Source: JAYEIA01 sp034659855 (GTDB taxonomy: Bacteria; Bacteroidota; Bacteroidia; Bacteroidales; JAADGE01). From it: a DNA stretch of 60,692 nucleotides. Below, one piece after another: positions 52,856 to 60,692 of the stretch (position 1 is the first letter of the stretch; the number at the start of each line of letters is the position of its first letter). A program made the translations under genes and the position numbers. The notes beneath the pieces are model-generated. The model was not told where the DNA came from and ran no database searches. It saw nothing but the letters and a program-made list of their open reading frames with translations. The stretch spans positions 1-60,692 of the forward strand of contig JAYEIA010000199.1 of assembly GCA_034659855.1 (NCBI GenBank), in the 5' to 3' direction.

Positions 52856-52901
52856 CAATCGACAAAATTAACAATATTTTGCAGATTGCAATCGACAAAA
52901 T
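52856..52901 (-). promoter_or_regulatory. Direct-repeat promoter/operator of the DUF4143 ATPase gene
   Basis: An exact 13-bp direct repeat (minus strand ATTTTGTCGATTG) stands at 52856-52868 and 52889-52901, 33 bp apart. The downstream copy contains the -7 box TAATTTTG (52863-52870, exact TAnnTTTG) and the upstream copy contains TTTG at the -33 position (52896-52899). A 10-bp palindrome GATTGCAATC (52884-52893) lies between. A protein that binds the repeat would cover both promoter elements. Confidence 0.6.
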
Positions 52902-52983
52902 GTATTAATTGCAAATTTTCTAAAATTCATGTTGCAAGAACTACACAATTTTTTCAAAGCACAAATATTCTGCTTACCCAATG

Positions 52984-53089
52984 ATAAGTAGTAACACATA
53001 AATTTTCCCGTATTTTAATATTGTTATACTACTGATAATCCGTTGAGTTATTGCACCATTATACCATTAAATAATTGTATCATTACTTA
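52984..53089. repeat. 106-bp dispersed repeat, copy 2
   Basis: Same length and orientation as the copy at 1821-1926, with about nine substitutions by my count. It lies between the ATPase gene and the NuoE-like gene. The remaining DNA up to 53319 shows no gene and no exact TAnnTTTG promoter box. Confidence 0.85.
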
Positions 53090-53319
53090 TTTCGTATCCG
53101 TTCCTAAATACTTTGTTGCATTTCTCATTTTTAAATTTGAGTAGTTTAGACTGAAACTAAATTACTTTGCAAGTGTGTTATAATCAGTACTGCATGATTA
53201 AGAATATTGTTAAAGTATATGTTATAAATCATTGCAATTGTAATTTCAGGCGAAAACCTCTAAATTGGTGGCTTGAAATAACAATGAGATAAATCATACT
53301 CTTTAAAAACCAAAAAATA

Positions 53320-53838
53320 ATGCGAATTCAACGTATATCAAAACAGCCGAATTCTGATTCAACAGACGGAATTGATATTTCTTTGATGAATCCCCTCATA
53401 GAGAAATATAAAAACAAGAAAGGCAATATGATTCCATTACTTCAGGGCATACAAGACCTTTATCGGTTTTTGCCGGAAGAGGCTTTTCATAAAATTAATA
53501 AAGAAGTAGGATTGGAGTTGAGTGATATGTACGGCGTAGCAACATTTTACTCTCAGTTTAGGTTAACTCCGGTGGGTAAGCATATTGTAAAAGTTTGTCA
53601 CGGAACGGCTTGTCATGTGCAAAATGCCGGAGCTATTACCGATGCTCTTCAGGATACTTTAAAGATAAAAGACGGAGAAACAACTGAAGACGGTATGTTT
53701 ACTCTGGAATCAGTTGCTTGTTTGGGCTGCTGTTCACTTGCTCCTGCTATGATGGTAGATGAAGAGACCTACGGTAAACTAAATAGAAAAGCCGCACAAA
53801 AAGTAATAAAAGAAATTAAGATAAAAGAAAAGGAGTAA
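53320..53838 (+). CDS. NuoE/HydC-like [2Fe-2S] subunit of a flavin-based electron transfer complex
   Basis: A 172-residue thioredoxin-like ferredoxin subunit with the four cluster cysteines in VCHGTACHVQNA (C-x4-C) and ACLGCCSLAPAMMV (C-x3-C). Preceding helices (PLLQGIQDLYRFLPEEAFHKI, DMYGVATFYSQFRLTPVGKH) are typical of NuoE. It passes electrons to or from the next gene's flavin subunit. First of three co-directional genes with 64-bp gaps; no complex I membrane subunits are nearby, so this is a soluble complex rather than complex I. Confidence 0.94.
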   Translation: MRIQRISKQPNSDSTDGIDISLMNPLIEKYKNKKGNMIPLLQGIQDLYRFLPEEAFHKINKEVGLELSDMYGVATFYSQFRLTPVGKHIVKVCHGTACHVQNAGAITDALQDTLKIKDGETTEDGMFTLESVACLGCCSLAPAMMVDEETYGKLNRKAAQKVIKEIKIKEKE

Positions 53839-53902
53839 GCATTCTAAAAAATATTGAATGTGTTTTTTATAAGACTTATACAACTTTAATAATTAAAGTA
53901 TC

Positions 53903-55681
53903 ATGGGAAAAAAGAAAATAACTGTTGGTCTTGCGAGTTGCGGAATAGCTGCGGGAGCTAATAAAATATATGATAAAATTGAAAAAATTATAAAGGCCGA
54001 AGACCTTGATTTTGAATTAACAAAAACAGGTTGTATAGGCATGTGTTACCGTGAACCCTTGGTAGAAGTTGTGGATGATACAGGATCATATTTGTATGGA
54101 GATGTCGATGAAAAAAGGATTTTTGAAATTATGGAGGAGCATCTCAATAATGATAATCCGATTAAAGATTATGTTGTATATACTGATCAATTTGAGGCAG
54201 AAGAGAAAGATTACTACGAAGGGCAAGTGAGAATTGCTACGCGAAATTGTGGTTTGATTGATCCGGATAAAATTGAAGAATATGAAGCAAAAGGAGGCTA
54301 CAAAGCTCTGAGAGAGATTGCTGAAAAAAATATTTCTTCCGAAAAAATTATTGAAGTGATTACCGAGTCCGGAATACGCGGAAGAGGCGGGGGAGGATTC
54401 CCGACAGGTATAAAATGGAAATTTGCAAACAACAGCAAGGCCGACCAGAAGTTCATTATCTGTAATGCCGATGAAGGAGATCCCGGAGCATTTATGGATA
54501 GATCCTTACTTGAAGGTGATCCACATGCCATAATCGAGGGGATGATTATCGGAGCAAAAGCCATAGGAGCTACCGGTGGAATAATCTATTGCCGTGCCGA
54601 ATACCCCTTGGCTATTAAACGCTTGAATACAGCGATTAAACAAGCCGGAGACAAAGGGTACTTGGGAAAAAATGCTATGGGGTTCGACGGATTTGATTTT
54701 GATATCTATGTAAAAGAAGGAGCCGGAGCGTTTGTTTGTGGAGAAGAAACGGCTTTGATGGCTTCTATTGAAGGAGAACGAGGAATGCCGAGAAAACGAC
54801 CGCCGTTCCCTGCCGAAAAAGGCCTTTGGCAAAAACCTTCAAATATCAACAATGTGGAAACCTTTGCCAATATACCTTATATAATAGCAAATGGTGCCGA
54901 ATCTTACAATAAGTATGGTACCGAAAAAAGTAAAGGAACCAAGGTATTTGCCCTTACCGGGAAAATAAAAAAAGGCGGTTCGGTTGAAGTCCCTATGGGT
55001 ATGACTATTCGAGATATTATTTTTGGATTAGGCGGAGGCATACAAGATGATAAAAAATTTAAAGCAGTGCAGCTTGGCGGCCCATCCGGAGGATGTATTC
55101 CCGAACATTTAATCGATACCGAAGTTGATTACGATCAAGTGAATGCTACCGGAGCCATTATGGGATCCGGAGGAATGGTAGTGATGGATGAAACTACCTG
55201 CATGGTAGACATTGCTCGTTTCTTTCTTGATTTTACAGCAAAGGAATCTTGTGGAAAATGTACATTTTGCCGACTGGGAACAAAGCGAATGCTCGAAATT
55301 TTAACACGAATTACCGAGGGAGAAGGCAAAGAAGGAGATATTGAAAGATTGGAAGAATTGGCCGTGCAAATAAAAAATAATTCACTTTGCGGGCTGGGTC
55401 AAACAGCACCAAACCCGGTGCTTACCACCATAAAATATTTTCGTAATGAGTATGAAGCACATATAAGAGACAAGAAATGCCCGGCGCTGAGCTGTAAAAA
55501 GTTATTAACCTATGAGGTTATCCCCGAAGCCTGTACCGGTTGTACGGTTTGCGCAGTAAAATGCCCGGTTGATGCTATTGACGGAGAAAGAAAAGGAGTT
55601 CATTTTATTAGACAAGATGATTGTATTCAATGCGGTGAGTGTTTCAACGCTTGTCGGTTTGATGCCATAAAACTGTCTTAG
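53903..55681 (+). CDS. NuoF/HydB-like NADH-binding flavoprotein subunit with extra iron-sulfur domains
   Basis: A 592-residue NAD(H)- and FMN-binding subunit. Residues 1-90 form a thioredoxin-like [2Fe-2S] domain (ASCGIAAGANKIYD, TGCIGMCYREPLVEV). Then come the NuoF core with GIRGRGGGGFPTGIKW and NADEGDPGAFMDRSLLEGDP (NADH site), GAGAFVCGEETAL (FMN), an SLBB region and the [4Fe-4S] site ESCGKCTFCRLGTKRM. The C-terminus adds two [4Fe-4S] ferredoxin motifs (CTGCTVCAVKCPVDAI, CIQCGECFNACRFDAI). This is the layout of HydB/StnB-type subunits in electron-bifurcating enzymes, longer than plain NuoF. Confidence 0.94.
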   Translation: MGKKKITVGLASCGIAAGANKIYDKIEKIIKAEDLDFELTKTGCIGMCYREPLVEVVDDTGSYLYGDVDEKRIFEIMEEHLNNDNPIKDYVVYTDQFEAEEKDYYEGQVRIATRNCGLIDPDKIEEYEAKGGYKALREIAEKNISSEKIIEVITESGIRGRGGGGFPTGIKWKFANNSKADQKFIICNADEGDPGAFMDRSLLEGDPHAIIEGMIIGAKAIGATGGIIYCRAEYPLAIKRLNTAIKQAGDKGYLGKNAMGFDGFDFDIYVKEGAGAFVCGEETALMASIEGERGMPRKRPPFPAEKGLWQKPSNINNVETFANIPYIIANGAESYNKYGTEKSKGTKVFALTGKIKKGGSVEVPMGMTIRDIIFGLGGGIQDDKKFKAVQLGGPSGGCIPEHLIDTEVDYDQVNATGAIMGSGGMVVMDETTCMVDIARFFLDFTAKESCGKCTFCRLGTKRMLEILTRITEGEGKEGDIERLEELAVQIKNNSLCGLGQTAPNPVLTTIKYFRNEYEAHIRDKKCPALSCKKLLTYEVIPEACTGCTVCAVKCPVDAIDGERKGVHFIRQDDCIQCGECFNACRFDAIKLS

Positions 55682-55745
55682 AAAATAAAACCCGATACCA
55701 TTCAGTAATTAATACAGTAATACCCGAACATCGAAAATAAAAACA

Positions 55746-58700
55746 ATGAGTGATAAAATAAACGTAATATTAAACGGGAAAACAGTTAAGGGAAATAAAG
55801 GCGACTTTATTCTTGACCTTGCCCGAGAGAATAACATTGAAGTGCCGACTTTGTGCAACGACCCCAGATTGGATCCTTTTTCTTCTTGCTTCCTTTGTGT
55901 GGTAGAAGTTGAAGGAATGAAAGGGCATCAGCCGTCATGTTCTACAAAACTATCCGAAGGCATGGTTATTAATACAGATACTCCGGAAGTCCATAAATCA
56001 AGAAAAACAGCTTTGGACCTCATCCTCAGTAATCATTATGCCGACTGTGTTGCTCCTTGTAAAGAAACTTGTCCGGCAGGAGTAGATGTTCAAGGATATA
56101 TTTCCTTGATAAACAAAGGTTTATATTCGGAAGCTGTTGCCTTAATAAAAGAAACTAATCCTTTGCCCGCAATATGCGGTAGAGTGTGCGTAAGGCCTTG
56201 TGAACTTGCATGCCGAAGAAATTTGTTAGACGAAGATGAAGCAGTAGGCATTGATTATTTGAAGCGGTATGCTTCTGATTATGATTTAGCTTCGGAGCAT
56301 AAATATGTTCCCGAAGTGAAACCGGCAACAGGAAAGAAAATTGCTATAATTGGTGCAGGGCCGGGAGGACTGTCAGCTGCATATTTTCTTCAACAGGAAG
56401 GGCATCAGTGCGATATTTATGAAGCAAATCCAAATCCGGGAGGATGGCTCAGATATGGAATTCCCGAATACCGATTGCCTAACGATTTATTGCAGAAAGA
56501 GATAGATACTATAACTGAAATCGGAGCTAATATCTATTGTAATAAGAAACTGGGCGACAATCTCGTGTACAAAGAGTTGAAAGATGAATATGACGCAGTG
56601 ATTTTAACCATAGGCTCACAGAGAGGAACGCTTTTGCGTGCTAAAGGTGAAGATGCCGAAGGTGTATTTTCCGGAATTGATTTTTTGAGAAATATGGAAA
56701 TGACCGGTCAGCATTATGATTTTTCCGGCAAAACAGTTTTAGTAGTCGGTGGCGGTAATACGGCCATGGATTGCTGCAGAACTGCTGTTCGATGTGGCAG
56801 TACTGATGTTCAGATAATATACAGAAGAACGGAAAAAGAAATGCCTGCTAACCCAATCGAAATTCACGAATCGAAAATTGAAGGTGTAGAATATAAATTG
56901 TTGCACAATCCCGTAGAAGTTAATAAAGACGAAAACGGGAAATTGAAATCTGTAACTTTGATAAAAATGGAACTTGGTGAGCCCGATGCTTCGGGAAGAA
57001 GAAGACCAATACCTATTGAGGGGTCTGAATTTGACCTTGAAGCTGACTATATATTAGCAGCTATCGGACAGAAAACAGATATTAATTTTTTGGATGATAT
57101 TAATGACACAATTGAAGACGGTGAACTCAAAGCAAATAAATGGGGCGACATAGATGCTGACCCCCTAACTTTGCAAACCGGAGTAGAAAATGTTTTTGCA
57201 GCAGGCGACGGAGTTTCCGGACCTGCAACAATTATTGAAGCTATAGCTCAGGCAAAAGTAGCATCACGCTCTTGTCATCAATATCTTACAGGGCAAAAGA
57301 TTGAACCGGAGAAGAAAGAATTTATCAGTAGAAAATCAAATTTCAAGGAGCAAGTTTCTGATGATTATGTTGATCGTTACCAAAAGCAACAGAGAGAAGA
57401 AATGCCTACTTTACCGGGAAAAGACCGACTTAATTTTAAAGAAGTTGAGCTGGGCTATGCCGGAAAAGACGTGGTGAAGCATGAGTCCAACAGATGTATG
57501 GAGTGCGGTTGTACAGAATATTTTACCTGCGACTTGAAAGAACATGCCACAACTTACGGAGCCGAGCAGGATAGATTTGCAGGGGAGTTTAATGAGCATC
57601 GTGTTGATTTTTCTCATCCGTTTATTGAAATTGACAATAATAAGTGTATCTTATGTTCACGATGTGTCAGAATATGTAAGGATGTAGTGGGAGCCGACGC
57701 CTTAGGCTTGGTTGACCGGGGTTTTGGAACTTATGTTGCACCCTCAATGGGAGGTTCTCTTACCGACACTACTTGTGAGTCGTGCGGACTGTGTATTTCG
57801 ACCTGTCCAACGGGAGCGATTACAGAGAATGTTCCGTTTAAACCGGGACCGTTAAAAATGGATAGTTTTGAAACGATAGACCCCTTTGGATCTGAGGGAT
57901 TTACGATAGAATTGCATCACAAATCAAATTTTTATATGAAAGCCACCGGGATACCCTCAAGTGTAAACCCCGATGGAAATATCGGGCGTGAAGCCAAGTT
58001 TGGTTATAATGTATTTAATGATTCCGGCAGACTGAAGAAACCACTGTTAAAAAAGAACGGCGAGTTTGTTGAAATCGAATTCGACGAAGCTTTTGATATT
58101 ATTGAACAAAAAATAAAAGCCGTTGAACCCGATGACAACTTATTTATGGCCGGGTCGGGACTTTCAAACGAAGAGTTATATTTGATACGGAAATTTTCCG
58201 GGGCTGCCGTAAAAACAAATAATATAAACAGCTATCAATACCTCAGAAGAGGCGATGGCTATATGCGGAGTTCCGAGAACAATGTCCCTTTGGAAGATTT
58301 GAAAAAAGCCGGAACAATTTATATTATAAATTCTGATATTCAATCATCAAATTCGGTGGTGAATTTTAAGGTTTTTGATGCTCGAAATCGTTATGGAGCA
58401 AAGGTGGAGTTTCTGTCGGTAAAACCGGTTCCGGAGCTTGAACATAAGTCAGACAAAGTTACACGAATTAATACTCTGCATGCATTTGTACGAGCAGTAA
58501 ATTACTATTTGTTGGAAAACAACCGACAAAATGAGATGTTTATCAAGGACAGAGCAACAGGTTTTGAAAAATATAAAGCCGAACTTTTAAATGAAGATTT
58601 TGAAGAATTAGCTCATGAAGCCGGCGACGAAAACGGCGAAGCACTCATTAAGACATTTGCCGAAAATTATAATAATGAAATGAATGCCGTGCTGGTATTT

Positions 58701-59447
58701 TCCGAAAAGAATGTGTCGAGTAATACGGCAACCGAACTTCGAAATTTGGCCGTAATTACCGGAAAACTCGGCAAAACAGCCTCCGGAATTATTGCTTTGA
58801 AAGAAGGTATGAATTCTCAGGGAATTATTGATATGGGAATTCATCCGGAAAGCGGTATCGGTTTGCAGCCAACAAACGACAAGGCCTATCAAGAGAAACT
58901 GAGAGAGGTTTGGGGTGTATCGGATATTCCGACAGACGGGATGTGTTTATGTGCTGATGTGAAAGCCGGGAATTTCAAAAATATGTTTATTTTCAGAGAA
59001 GACCCGATAGGTTGTGCCATTGATAAATCAGAAATTAAAGAATGGCTAACCGCCCCCGACTTTGTTGTAGTGCAAGATCTATTTAAAACAGAAACAGCCG
59101 AAATGGCCGACCTGATACTTCCGGCCACTGCCGGTTTTGAGTCCGACGGAAGTTATACCAATACGCAGAAAGTGGTGCAAGAATTTGAGAAGCAGGCAGA
59201 GTCAAAGGTTTCCAAGACTAACATTGAGCAGTATTTGGACTTAATGGCTCGTTTCGGAATTAACGGTAATCCGTCTTTTGTCGATATTCAATCGGAAATT
59301 TTTGCCCTGTTACCCAAAACAAGCCAAGACAAAACGTTCAATTTGTCTGTTGCCGATTTTGATAACAACAGGAGAAAATATAAGCATGGCGGCGATATCT
59401 TGTCTAAGAAGTTTAATGATTTTTTTGAGCAATCTTTTAACAAATAA
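55746..59447 (+). CDS. StnC-like fusion: ferredoxin, GltD/NfnB-type NAD(P)H module and catalytically degenerate NuoG-like domain
   Basis: A 1233-residue fusion. Order: a [2Fe-2S] ferredoxin domain (residues 1-80, CNDPRLDP, SSCFLCVVEVEG), cysteine motifs CVAPCKETCPAG and CGRVCVRPCELACR, a GltD-type FAD and NAD(P)H module (GAGPGGLSAAYF near 205, VVGGGNTAMDCC near 340, FAAGDGVSGPATI near 480), CMECGCTEYFTCD, two [4Fe-4S] motifs (CILCSRCVRICKDV, CESCGLCISTCP) and a molybdopterin-oxidoreductase-like end (from about 730). That end lacks the CxxCxxxC cluster and the catalytic Cys/Sec (SYQYLRRGDG where formate dehydrogenases have HCARLCH), so it should not be a formate dehydrogenase. With its neighbours it resembles the Stn-type transhydrogenase. 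Confidence 0.88.
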   Translation: MSDKINVILNGKTVKGNKGDFILDLARENNIEVPTLCNDPRLDPFSSCFLCVVEVEGMKGHQPSCSTKLSEGMVINTDTPEVHKSRKTALDLILSNHYADCVAPCKETCPAGVDVQGYISLINKGLYSEAVALIKETNPLPAICGRVCVRPCELACRRNLLDEDEAVGIDYLKRYASDYDLASEHKYVPEVKPATGKKIAIIGAGPGGLSAAYFLQQEGHQCDIYEANPNPGGWLRYGIPEYRLPNDLLQKEIDTITEIGANIYCNKKLGDNLVYKELKDEYDAVILTIGSQRGTLLRAKGEDAEGVFSGIDFLRNMEMTGQHYDFSGKTVLVVGGGNTAMDCCRTAVRCGSTDVQIIYRRTEKEMPANPIEIHESKIEGVEYKLLHNPVEVNKDENGKLKSVTLIKMELGEPDASGRRRPIPIEGSEFDLEADYILAAIGQKTDINFLDDINDTIEDGELKANKWGDIDADPLTLQTGVENVFAAGDGVSGPATIIEAIAQAKVASRSCHQYLTGQKIEPEKKEFISRKSNFKEQVSDDYVDRYQKQQREEMPTLPGKDRLNFKEVELGYAGKDVVKHESNRCMECGCTEYFTCDLKEHATTYGAEQDRFAGEFNEHRVDFSHPFIEIDNNKCILCSRCVRICKDVVGADALGLVDRGFGTYVAPSMGGSLTDTTCESCGLCISTCPTGAITENVPFKPGPLKMDSFETIDPFGSEGFTIELHHKSNFYMKATGIPSSVNPDGNIGREAKFGYNVFNDSGRLKKPLLKKNGEFVEIEFDEAFDIIEQKIKAVEPDDNLFMAGSGLSNEELYLIRKFSGAAVKTNNINSYQYLRRGDGYMRSSENNVPLEDLKKAGTIYIINSDIQSSNSVVNFKVFDARNRYGAKVEFLSVKPVPELEHKSDKVTRINTLHAFVRAVNYYLLENNRQNEMFIKDRATGFEKYKAELLNEDFEELAHEAGDENGEALIKTFAENYNNEMNAVLVFSEKNVSSNTATELRNLAVITGKLGKTASGIIALKEGMNSQGIIDMGIHPESGIGLQPTNDKAYQEKLREVWGVSDIPTDGMCLCADVKAGNFKNMFIFREDPIGCAIDKSEIKEWLTAPDFVVVQDLFKTETAEMADLILPATAGFESDGSYTNTQKVVQEFEKQAESKVSKTNIEQYLDLMARFGINGNPSFVDIQSEIFALLPKTSQDKTFNLSVADFDNNRRKYKHGGDILSKKFNDFFEQSFNK

Positions 59448-59455
59448 TTGTAATT

Positions 59456-59749
59456 TCAGACTTTGTCTGTTTTATTATTTTTTATTATCTATATAGTTAT
59501 GAGTTCAGTATAAAAAGTATAAAGTTTTAAAGTTAAAAGTGTTATTTGTCTAATATTCAGGCAGTTATTGTAGTATGTGGCTGTAGTTTAGAATAGAGGT
59601 GTTTTTTTGAATAGGTTAACTTCTTGTAATTTACTGAATATCACACAATTAACTTTACAGGTTTTCAACTTTTAACCTTTTTAAACTATACTTATTGATA
59701 ATCTGTTTAAAATTGGTCAAAAATAAATATCAGAACAGACGAAGTCTGA
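59456..59749. mobile_element. Small element with the same hairpin ends as 6617-6839
   Basis: Bounded by a 16-bp inverted repeat with one mismatch (59456-59471 and 59734-59749) whose outer part, CAGACTTTGTCTG or CAGACTTCGTCTG, is the end seen at 6617 and 6817-6839. The 262-bp interior is unlike that of the first element and contains the AGTTTAGAATAGAGGTG repeat. It starts 9 bp after the large subunit's stop and ends before the ferritin-like gene. No reading frame. Confidence 0.65.
59585..59613. repeat. Dispersed short repeat, copy 2
   Basis: Same 17-bp core as 28688-28718, here with seven T before GAATA. It sits inside the inverted-repeat element at 59456-59749. Confidence 0.6.
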
Positions 59750-59777
59750 ATTTTAGTGAAACAAAAAAATAATTACG

Positions 59778-60233
59778 ATGGAAAAATTTAATACAATAGA
59801 CGAAATTCTTGATTTTGCAATAGACAATGAGCAAAAAGCCGTGGACTTTTACACCGAATTGGCTCAAAATGCCCGTACGGATCATATGGGAGAAACCTTT
59901 GCGGAATTTGCTAAAGAAGAGGTCTCGCATAAAGCGCGGCTTACCAAAATAAAAAATGAACAAAGCTTTGATTTGCCGGTGGAATCTGTACAAACATTGA
60001 ACATAGCAGACTATGTCGTGAAGAGTGAACCCACGAAAAATATGAGCTACGAAGACGCCTTGGTACTTGCCATGAAGAGAGAAAAAGCGGCTTTTAAATT
60101 GTACAGTGTCCTGTCTGAAAAGGCTCCTACCGAAAAATTGAAGTCTGTATTCAAAGCTTTGGCCATGGAAGAGTCCAAACATAAACTACGATTTGAATTG
60201 GAATATGATGAAAATATTTTGCGAGAGAACTAA
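59778..60233 (+). CDS. Ferritin-like (rubrerythrin-type) di-iron protein
   Basis: A 151-residue four-helix protein. Di-iron ligands are in AIDNEQKAVDFYTELA (helix A), FAKEEVSHKARL (ExxH, helix B), AMKREKAAFKLYSVL (helix C) and AMEESKHKLRFELEYDE (ExxH, helix D). It has no rubredoxin domain, so it is a short rubrerythrin-type ferritin-like protein, perhaps for peroxide or iron handling. Its neighbour is an oxygen-sensitive flavin and iron-sulfur complex, which would make a protective role sensible, but that is inference. A weak hairpin (ATTCATG/CATGAAT) follows. Confidence 0.9.
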   Translation: MEKFNTIDEILDFAIDNEQKAVDFYTELAQNARTDHMGETFAEFAKEEVSHKARLTKIKNEQSFDLPVESVQTLNIADYVVKSEPTKNMSYEDALVLAMKREKAAFKLYSVLSEKAPTEKLKSVFKALAMEESKHKLRFELEYDENILREN

Positions 60234-60269
60234 GCTGAATTATTCATGCGTTTTTTCTTTTTCATGAAT

Positions 60270-60423
60270 GAGTACAGTCTAAAAAATCTTTAACACGAGA
60301 TTTTCAGCAACTTTTTACCCCAATGCTAAAGGGTGAAGTCTCTGAAAATCAGTACTCCCTACAGGAATTGGGGGTGAATACTGATTTTCAGATTGTACTC
60401 TAAGACCTTTTTAGACCGGACTC
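60270..60423. mobile_element. Palindromic MITE-like element
   Basis: Bounded by a 16-bp inverted repeat with two mismatches (GAGTACAGTCTAAAAA at 60270 and its partner at 60408-60423). Inside are a perfect 13-bp inverted repeat (CTGAAAATCAGTA at 60342-60354 and 60379-60391) and a third copy of GATTTTCAG at 60299. No reading frame. The dnaB-like fragment starts exactly at its right end. Confidence 0.6.
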
Positions 60424-60692
60424 AAATATTCTTTGTTCACCGCCCGGAAATTTATGGACTTTTTGAGGATGCCGAAGGAAATTTAACACGAGGTCCGGTC
60501 GAACTTATTATTGCACAAAACAGTAGTGGTAAACTGGGTGAAATACAGCTAAAATTAAATAAAATTTCATCGCCATTAAGTGAGGTTTCATCGCCATTAA
60601 CTGAGTTTAATTCGCATGTGATTGCTAATAACCCTTTTGATAACAAGCAGAATGAAGCCCCGTTTGGTTTTGACGATGCTTCAAGAGTCGAG
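60423..60692 (+). pseudogene. dnaB: Detached C-terminal fragment of replicative helicase DnaB (runs off the window)
   Basis: Ninety codons open to the edge of the window. They read QIFFVHRPEIYGLFEDAEGN, then GPVELIIAQNSSGKLGEIQL, matching the end of DnaB helicases (HRPEYYG, then GxxEVIIAKxRNGxxG). A NNPFDN/APFGF-rich tail follows, as in Bacteroidota DnaB. The Walker motifs and N-terminal domain are missing: upstream lies the palindromic element and then the ferritin-like gene. The fragment therefore lacks helicase activity. It could be a duplicated 3' end or what remains after a rearrangement at the element. Confidence 0.7.
60566..60607. repeat. 21-bp tandem repeat within the dnaB fragment
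   Basis: Two 21-bp units with three base differences encode SSPLSEV and SSPLTEF in frame within the DnaB tail. Confidence 0.7.

Noticed and set aside
55746..59447. Formate dehydrogenase alpha subunit
   Set aside because: The C-terminal part looks like one, but the cluster cysteines and the catalytic Cys/Sec are missing, and the chain carries a GltD-type module.
53320..59447. Respiratory complex I (nuo) operon
   Set aside because: Only E-, F- and G-like subunits are present, with domain fusions unlike complex I, and no membrane or NuoBCDI subunits.

Overview
The window looks like chromosomal DNA of a member of the Bacteroidota, probably an anaerobic or facultative one. Four things support this. 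Eight exact TAnnTTTG -7 promoter boxes sit just upstream of genes. The division and cell wall (dcw) cluster has the Bacteroidota order and lacks murF. FtsZ carries a Bacteroidota-type C-terminal tail. The lipoproteins have short lipoboxes ending in SC. I saw no tRNA, rRNA or CRISPR array.

Layout. 1-7.5 kb: 4-alpha-glucanotransferase (malQ, minus strand), a PAS/GAF histidine kinase, a glycogen branching enzyme (glgB) and a nitroreductase. 7.5-10 kb: a large unrecognised protein. 10.4-21.8 kb: a signalling block with a membrane PAS/GAF sensor that has no output domain, a membrane PAS/GAF PP2C phosphatase (SiaA-like), a SiaB-like kinase, a SiaC-like phosphoprotein, a TerB-like/ABCG-type ABC transporter, a lipoprotein and a secreted protein. 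22.4-28.2 kb: an RND efflux operon on the minus strand. 28.3-32.7 kb: an acquired islet with an integrase remnant and a type IIG restriction-modification gene. That gene is broken by a frameshift and an in-frame stop, and it carries an inserted HUH/Y1 (RAYT-like) transposase domain with three 20-bp palindromes inside the reading frame. 33.8-50.0 kb: the dcw cluster on the minus strand (mraZ-rsmH-ftsL-ftsI-murE-mraY-murD-ftsW-murG-lipoprotein-murC-ftsQ-ftsA-ftsZ), headed by a four-box MraZ operator. 50.0-53.3 kb: a gene-poor stretch with REP-like triloop hairpin arrays, a transposase remnant and a DUF4143-type ATPase. 53.3-59.4 kb: a three-gene flavin/iron-sulfur complex that resembles the Sporomusa-type (Stn) electron-bifurcating transhydrogenase. 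59.8 kb to the end: a ferritin-like protein, a palindromic element and a detached 3' fragment of dnaB.

The most interesting parts are three. First, the transposase-like domain and its palindromes embedded in a restriction-modification enzyme. Second, the Sia-type partner-switching module, which lacks the diguanylate cyclase of the Pseudomonas system and is followed by an ABC transporter. Third, the wealth of small palindromic elements (triloop hairpin arrays, hairpin-ended elements at 6.6 and 59.5 kb, a 106-bp dispersed repeat), which suggests active REP/RAYT-type or MITE-type mobility in this genome. All family assignments come from reading motifs by eye; no searches were run.
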